Positions 59,402 to 64,000 of a stretch of 64,000 nt of DNA are shown here, one piece after another. Source of the DNA: Novosphingobium sediminicola (GTDB taxonomy: Bacteria > Pseudomonadota > Alphaproteobacteria > Sphingomonadales > Sphingomonadaceae); contig NZ_JACIDX010000002.1 in the NCBI RefSeq assembly GCF_014196525.1, positions 124,001-188,000 of the forward strand, written 5' to 3'. The notes under the pieces were generated by a model. It saw nothing but the letters and a program-made list of their open reading frames with translations. It made no database searches and was not told where the DNA came from. A program made the translations under genes and the position numbers. Within the stretch, counting starts at the first letter, position 1. The number at the start of each line of letters is the position of its first letter.

Positions 59402-60106
59402 TCAGCGATCATGAAAGACCCCTGATGCCGCCGCCCGGACCGGCGCAAGGCCCCGTTTTGTGGCGATGCGATAGGTCCTCTGCCATGCGTCATCCGACCC
59501 CAGACCCGCAGCAAAGGCGATCCGCAGCGTGTCAGCGAAATTGGTCAGATCCAGTTTGCTCATCAGATTGGCGCGGTAAACCTCCACCGTCCTGACGCTG
59601 ATCCCCAGATCAAAGGCGATGGTCTTGTTGGGATAGCCGCAGGCAAGACCGTCCAGCACCTGCCGCTCGCGCTCGGTCAATCCGGCGATGCGCGTCTTGG
59701 CCAGCAGTTGCTGCTCTGCGCGCGTTTCGCGGTCGTGCAGATAGCCAAAACCGTTTCGGATCGCCTGAAGCAGCTTTTCGCGGTCGCATGGCTTTTCGAG
59801 AAAATCGACTGCCCCGGCCTTCATCGCCCGCACCGAAAGCGGAACATCGCCGTGCCCTGTCAGCATGATGACCGGGAAATCCAGCCCTTCGCGGGCCATG
59901 CGCGCCTGCACCTCCAGCCCGTCGATCCCCACCATGCGTATATCGAGCAGGACGCAGCCCCGCGCCTCCCGCGAGACGCCTTTCAGAAAGGTTTCGCCAT
60001 CGGGCCAGCGTTCGACGGCATATCCGGCGTTGCGCAAGAGAAAATCAAGCGACCGCCGCATGGAATCTTCATCATCTACAACATGAACGATCTGCCTCTC
60101 AGTCAT
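59402..60106 (-). CDS. FixJ-type response regulator
   Basis: A 234-residue two-domain regulator. The receiver domain (1-120) has the acidic pocket Asp11/Asp12, the phosphorylation site Asp55 in VLLDIRMVG and Lys105 in FLEKPC. The LuxR-type helix-turn-helix (about 140-205) has LTERERQVLDGLACGYPNKT and ISVRTVEVYRANLMSKL. An extra tail of about 30 residues follows. The start overlaps the end of the upstream kinase gene by 8 bases, so the two form an operon and probably a cognate pair. Confidence 0.92.
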   Translation of the reverse strand: MTERQIVHVVDDEDSMRRSLDFLLRNAGYAVERWPDGETFLKGVSREARGCVLLDIRMVGIDGLEVQARMAREGLDFPVIMLTGHGDVPLSVRAMKAGAVDFLEKPCDREKLLQAIRNGFGYLHDRETRAEQQLLAKTRIAGLTERERQVLDGLACGYPNKTIAFDLGISVRTVEVYRANLMSKLDLTNFADTLRIAFAAGLGSDDAWQRTYRIATKRGLAPVRAAASGVFHDR

Positions 60107-61991
60107 CGCTGAACTCCCCTGGACCCCGTATCACCATCGGAACCGTGAAATGAAAGGCGGTTCCCCCGCCCGGCACAGCTTCGTGCCAAAGGTTGCCGCC
60201 ATGGGCTTCGACAATCGCGCGACAGATCGACAGGCCAAGCCCCATGCCCGTCGATTTGGTTGTGGCAAAAGGATCGAACAGGGCATCGGCAATATCGGGG
60301 GAAATGCCGGGCCCATTGTCGATCACCGACAAACACATCATGTCCCATTGCTCGGTGGCTTTGACGGTAATCGCGCCGCCCGGCCCCACCGCTTCGACCG
60401 CGTTGCGCAAGAGATTGACCAAAACCTGCTGGATCTGCACCCGGTCGATCAGCACCGGATTGATATCTGCGGACATATCCACATTGTATCGCACATCGGG
60501 ACAGGCCCCGCCCGGCATGACAAGAGCGCAGGTCTGCCGGGCCAGCACATCGGGTTGCTCGCGGCTCAGCGACAATTCGCCTCGGGCGATGAATTCGCGC
60601 AGACGCTGAACGATGGCGCCAGCGCGCAACGCCTCCTGCCCCGCCGCCGCCAGCGCATCGCACATCGCGCCTGCCGCCTCGTTCTCGCCCAGTTTCGCCA
60701 TCTGGGCGCAAGCCTGAACATAATTTGTGATCGCCGCCAAAGGCTGGTTGAGATCATGGGCCAGCGCCGTGGCCATCGTGCCCACCGCCCAGATCCGCGA
60801 CAGACGGGCCAGCTCATTCTGCAATTCGCGCAGTTGCGCATCGGCCCGCTCGCGCCGCGTGAGATCGCGCATAAAACCGGTGAACACCCGCCGGTCGGCC
60901 AGTCTGGCCTCGCCCACGGCCAGTTCGAGAGGCAGCGTCGAGCCATCCTTGCGCCGTCCGATGACCCGGCGCGGCTGTCCCACAATATGGCCGTTGCCGG
61001 GCACACCGAAACAGGCCGGATCGTCGCCATTGCGGGTCGCTTCGGCATCGACCATCAGCATCGTGACGTCGCGGCCCAGCACTTCGGGCACGCTGTAGCC
61101 GAACAGTTTCTCGGCCGCCGCGCTGAAGGACTGGATGGCGCATTTTTCGTCGATCACCACCATCGCGTCGGGGATGGTTTCGAGAATAAGGCGCATCTGG
61201 GTTTCATTGGCCGCGATCATGCGCCGCCATTCATCCTCGTCGGTGATGTCATGCACAACCCGGCCAAAGCCGATCAGCACGCCATGCTCGTCGCGAATTC
61301 GGCTCAGCGTGGCATCGGCCAGAAAGTGGCTGCCATCCTTGCGCAATTGCAGCGAACGATCCCGAAACGAGCCGTCACGCGCCGCCTTTGCCAACTGATG
61401 GCGGGGGCGCCCGGCGGCATTGTCGAGCGCATCGAACAATCGCTCGTAATGACGGCCAAGCATTTCCTCTTCGTCCCAGCCGAAGAGCCGCCGCGCGCCA
61501 TCATTCCACATCGACACCCGCCCTTCCGGGTCGAGCATGTAGATCGCGTAGTCCTGAACATTGTCGATCAACAGGTCGAGCTGCCGCTTGACGGCGCGCG
61601 CGCGCTCGTCATTCTCGACGCTCCCTGTCAGCTTCTGGGTAAAGAGCATGACCCCGCCAATACCGCCTTCGGGCAGGCGCCAGGGCACGATTTCCCATTG
61701 AACCCAATCGTATGAGCCATCGCCGCGCCGAAAGCGCTCCAGCTCGCAATGCAGCGTTTCTCCGGCCAGTGCGCGACGGTGAATGTCGCGCCAGCGGTCA
61801 TCGGCATCGGGAAAAAACGCATAATAAGAGCGCCCTATTACCGAAGGGCCATCAAGTGCGTAATCCGTCAGCCAACGCTGGCTGCACGCAATATAGCACA
61901 TGTCGCGGTCGAACATCGCAACGGCGGCAGGGACATGTTCAAGAAACAACGCCCATGTCGGTCTCGCAATCTCAAGATTTCCCAAAACCAT
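60099..61991 (-). CDS. Three-PAS FixL-like sensor histidine kinase lacking the haem histidine
   Basis: A 630-residue soluble kinase with PAS domains at about 10-125, 138-252 and 263-378. These are followed by HisKA with His412 in ATALAHDLNQPLAAITN and a HATPase domain with QVLVNLLRNAVEAVGPGG and STGMGLGLSICRAIVEAHGG. The third PAS and transmitter closely follow FixL (ETIPDAMVVIDEKCAIQSFS; ELQNELARLSRIWAVGTMAT). At the position of the haem-binding histidine of Bradyrhizobium FixL, counted back from GHIVG, there is Asn321. Oxygen sensing through haem is therefore doubtful. Confidence 0.9.
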   Translation of the reverse strand: MVLGNLEIARPTWALFLEHVPAAVAMFDRDMCYIACSQRWLTDYALDGPSVIGRSYYAFFPDADDRWRDIHRRALAGETLHCELERFRRGDGSYDWVQWEIVPWRLPEGGIGGVMLFTQKLTGSVENDERARAVKRQLDLLIDNVQDYAIYMLDPEGRVSMWNDGARRLFGWDEEEMLGRHYERLFDALDNAAGRPRHQLAKAARDGSFRDRSLQLRKDGSHFLADATLSRIRDEHGVLIGFGRVVHDITDEDEWRRMIAANETQMRLILETIPDAMVVIDEKCAIQSFSAAAEKLFGYSVPEVLGRDVTMLMVDAEATRNGDDPACFGVPGNGHIVGQPRRVIGRRKDGSTLPLELAVGEARLADRRVFTGFMRDLTRRERADAQLRELQNELARLSRIWAVGTMATALAHDLNQPLAAITNYVQACAQMAKLGENEAAGAMCDALAAAGQEALRAGAIVQRLREFIARGELSLSREQPDVLARQTCALVMPGGACPDVRYNVDMSADINPVLIDRVQIQQVLVNLLRNAVEAVGPGGAITVKATEQWDMMCLSVIDNGPGISPDIADALFDPFATTKSTGMGLGLSICRAIVEAHGGNLWHEAVPGGGTAFHFTVPMVIRGPGEFSDD

Positions 61992-62517
61992 CCGCTGCCC
62001 CCCCGCTTTTTATTCGAGGCCCGTTTGTCCGGGCTTTTCGAGCAATCTCCACTCGCTATTTCAAAGACGCCGCCCCGACCTGGTGATTGGGCGCCTCCTC
62101 AAGCGCCAACCAACCAAATGCGGATATAACCGGTGAAACGCGGAGAGGCGTGTGGCTATCCGTATTATTGCTAGGTAAAGACATAATAGCATTAACCATC
62201 GAGGTCCAGAGTCATCATTTTGGCTATCCTGTCAGGATCGCAATGAAGCGGCGTCTTTCTAACAAATTTGCAGATCGAGACGCAGTTTAATCAATACAAT
62301 CTCTTATTTTTCATTGCTTTTCTTTCCCCTCGTCATGACCCAGGATACTAACGCCATACGCGCAGAAGCCCTTTCGGCCTCTGCGCGCAGGGCCATCAGC
62401 CCACTCTCGGGAAAAAGACGGGTTCCTGCCCCGCGCCCGCGCCCAAAATGCCCATTCCCGCTCCCCTCGTATGTTTGCGGATCGCTAGGCAGGAAGTGGG
62501 CGGGCACATTGCAGGCG

Positions 62518-62566
62518 GCAGGTAATTCGCATCGCCCCCACCCCCGCCGCCATGCGGATTGCCTGC
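62518..62566 (+). repeat. Long inverted repeat in the non-coding region
   Basis: GCAGGTAATTCGCAT (62518-62532) can pair along its whole length with ATGCGGATTGCCTGC (62552-62566) as RNA, using two G-U pairs, around a C-rich 19-base loop. A 15-base palindrome with 7-base arms (AGCGCAATTTGCGCT) follows at 62572-62586. The pairing is better on the plus strand than on the minus strand, which points to a plus-strand transcript. Confidence 0.5.
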
Positions 62567-62646
62567 TACCAAGCGCAATTTGCGCTGTCCAAATTTTGCT
62601 CGGGCAGAAGACTGTACATGGCGTTTCCCCCGATGCCGGTTCAGGC

Positions 62647-62671
62647 GGGACCGTGCCTTGTGCATGGTCCC
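62647..62671 (+). repeat. Hairpin before the CYTH-CHAD gene
   Basis: GGGACCGTGC and GCATGGTCCC form a 10-bp stem with one G-U pair and a 5-base loop, 46 bases before the ATG at 62718. With no T-run right after it, a leader structure is more likely than a terminator, but neither is proven. Confidence 0.4.
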
Positions 62672-62717
62672 AAAGGAATAATTCGCCGATTTTCAAAAGG
62701 TATGAGCAGGCACCGCG

Positions 62718-64000
62718 ATGCAGAATGGCGGCCCGGTTCCCGAACTTGCGAAAGACGTCATGAAGAATGCTCCTATCGAGATCGAGATCAAACTGAATGC
62801 CTCACCCGCCATGCTGGCGGCGCTGGAACGCCATCCTTGCCTTGCGGGAAGCGGCAGGAGCGGCCGTTTCATCACGACCTATTTCGACACATCGGACCGC
62901 TTGCTCGAACAGGCGGGCATCAGTCTGCGCATCCGGTCCCGTCCGGGCAAACGAGAACAGACCGCCAAAGTCATGTCGCTGCCCTGCGGCACCGTGCATC
63001 GCGAGGAATGGACCACCTCGCTGACCGGCAAGATGCCCCAGATCGAGACGTTTCCCGCGCCGATCCGCGAAAGATTATGCCGTATTCTGGGCCACAATGA
63101 TGTCCGCCCCACCTCGATCAGCCGGATTACGCGCCTTACGCGCCATATTCAGGCCGGCGACTCGAGCGTCGAGGTCGACTTTGACACCGGCACCCTTGCC
63201 GCAGGGGATCAGACCGAACAGGTTTGCGAACTGGAACTCGAACTGGTCAAAGGGCGCCTCCGCGATCTGTTGAGGCTTGCGCTGGACCTACCGCTCGGCC
63301 CCGATCTCCAATGGTCGGTGGTCAGCAAGTCCAAGCGATGCGCATGGCGGACCTGTGCGAACGGCCATATGGAAAGAGCAGCACAGGAACCGATCCTGTC
63401 GGAAGCGATGAATGTGACCGAGGGCTTTCACGCGATCGGCTGGAACTGCCTTTATCAATTGCTGGCCAATTATCCGCTGGTTGTGGCCAGCGGCCACCAT
63501 GAGGCCATCCACCAATGCCGCATCGCCATTCGGCGGATGCGGGTTGCCTTTGACCTCTTTGGCCAATGTTTGCCGGAAAGGGAAAGGCACCGGCTGAAAG
63601 CAGGCATCAAAGCGGTCGGCGGCGTTCTGGGCAAGGCGCGCGATCTCCACGTCCTGCATCTGCGCCTGATGGAGCACGCCGAAGATGCCGGGGCGCAGGC
63701 CGTGCTGGCCGTCATCGACAAGGCGCAGGGCGAAGCAGTGCAGGAAGCCGCGCGTGTACTGGCCTCCACCTCGTTTCAGCGGCTGCTTTTCGAACTGGCG
63801 CTGAGCATAGAGACGGGCAATCCGGGCAACAGGGAGGGTGATTTGCCGCTGGGCCCTTTTGCCGCGCAATGCCTGTCGCGCAAGCGGCACCAATTGGTGT
63901 TCGAAGACCGGCGAATCGACGCATTGGGCAGACGCAAGATCCATCGCCTGCGCATTCGGGCAAAGGACATGCGCTACTCTGCCTGCTTTTTCCGATCCTT
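62718..64000 (+). CDS. CYTH-CHAD domain protein, probable inorganic triphosphatase (partial, runs off the window)
   Basis: The frame is open to base 64000 without a stop, giving at least 427 residues. The CYTH domain begins APIEIEIKLNASPAML (the ExExK signature) and continues with TTYFDTSDRLLEQAGISLRI and VCELELELVKG, whose charged residues line the triphosphate tunnel. From about residue 220 a CHAD domain follows (HHEAIHQCRIAIRRMRVAFD, and KIHRLRIRAKDMRYS), which binds polyphosphate. Homologues such as ygiF hydrolyse tripolyphosphate. The start is uncertain: ATG 62718 has AGG at good spacing, while ATG 62760 starts closer to the CYTH signature. Confidence 0.88.
   Translation, partial: MQNGGPVPELAKDVMKNAPIEIEIKLNASPAMLAALERHPCLAGSGRSGRFITTYFDTSDRLLEQAGISLRIRSRPGKREQTAKVMSLPCGTVHREEWTTSLTGKMPQIETFPAPIRERLCRILGHNDVRPTSISRITRLTRHIQAGDSSVEVDFDTGTLAAGDQTEQVCELELELVKGRLRDLLRLALDLPLGPDLQWSVVSKSKRCAWRTCANGHMERAAQEPILSEAMNVTEGFHAIGWNCLYQLLANYPLVVASGHHEAIHQCRIAIRRMRVAFDLFGQCLPERERHRLKAGIKAVGGVLGKARDLHVLHLRLMEHAEDAGAQAVLAVIDKAQGEAVQEAARVLASTSFQRLLFELALSIETGNPGNREGDLPLGPFAAQCLSRKRHQLVFEDRRIDALGRRKIHRLRIRAKDMRYSACFFRS

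Larger units (their letters stand above)
61992..62717. other. 726-base non-coding region rich in inverted repeats
   Basis: No convincing gene: the open frames on both strands have low-complexity Arg/Ala/Gly products, no recognisable domain, and conflict with one another. The left third is AT-rich. The right half carries a run of inverted repeats: 62357-62385 (GC stem, best on the minus strand), 62518-62566, 62572-62586 and 62647-62671. It could hold a small RNA or a structured leader for the downstream gene. Confidence 0.4.

Noticed and set aside
60150..61715. Plus-strand open frame (521 codons) opposite the FixL-like kinase
   Set aside because: It mirrors the kinase coding pattern, has no ribosome site or domain, and is Arg/His-rich.
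62304..62763. Two overlapping open frames on opposite strands (130 and 149 codons) before the CYTH-CHAD gene
   Set aside because: The products are low-complexity and lack domains, and the plus-strand frame overlaps the better CYTH start. The DNA here looks like structured non-coding sequence instead.

Overview
The window looks like chromosomal DNA of an aerobic sphingomonad-type alphaproteobacterium (Novosphingobium/Sphingomonas-like). The evidence is high GC with short overlapping reading frames, four TonB-dependent receptors (TBDRs), an oxygen-dependent cobalamin pathway, a TBDR next to a flavin-dependent halogenase, and FixL/FixJ-like signalling genes. I see no rRNA, tRNA, insertion sequence, CRISPR array or phage gene. 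Assignment to a genus is inference.

Layout. (1) 1-7974: aerobic cobalamin operon cobG(partial)-H-I-J-[K]-L-E-M-B-F-O. The genes overlap almost end to end and cobK lies on the opposite strand between cobJ and cobL. A hairpin follows at 7982-8015. (2) 8028-8790: decayed remnants of two De Ley-Doudoroff galactose genes (an aldolase fragment and a galactose 1-dehydrogenase). (3) 9018-14755: RND efflux permease, periplasmic adaptor and outer-membrane factor, with a convergent secreted TPR protein. (4) 16190-25087: an unusual co-directional set of a DUF4331 protein, a large di-haem cytochrome c, a frameshifted GMC oxidoreductase, a HupE/UreJ-like membrane protein with an EF-hand loop, and a patatin-like phospholipase. 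This is the best candidate here for an undescribed system. (5) 25320-30759: two convergent TBDRs sharing a bidirectional terminator, and a TetR regulator. (6) 30763-35266, minus strand: a TPP-riboswitch-controlled thiamine scavenging operon (TBDR, APH-type kinase, PnuC/PnuT permease, a 119-residue unknown protein). (7) 35373-36233: a Rossmann/DUF2520 protein. (8) 36459-56417: a polysaccharide utilisation locus with TBDR, halogenase, ROK sugar kinase, ROK repressor, GH3, sugar porter, GH2, carboxylesterase, SGNH esterase, mannose-6-phosphate isomerase, GH27 alpha-galactosidase and an FHS sugar transporter. The enzyme set fits acetylated galacto(gluco)mannan side-chain and oligosaccharide breakdown. 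(9) 56749-61991: a TauD/TfdA dioxygenase, then two PAS histidine kinases and a FixJ-type regulator. (10) 61992-62717: a non-coding stretch rich in inverted repeats, followed by a CYTH-CHAD protein cut by the window edge.

How the parts work together. The thiamine operon moves the vitamin across the outer membrane (TBDR) and inner membrane (PnuT) and probably traps it by phosphorylation (APH kinase). The glycan locus imports oligosaccharides through its TBDR and trims them in the periplasm with exported glycosidases and esterases. It then imports monosaccharides through two MFS carriers and feeds mannose into fructose 6-phosphate through the ROK kinase and ManA. The loss of the oxidative galactose genes at 8.0-8.8 kb, while an alpha-galactosidase is kept at 54 kb, raises the question of how released galactose is used.
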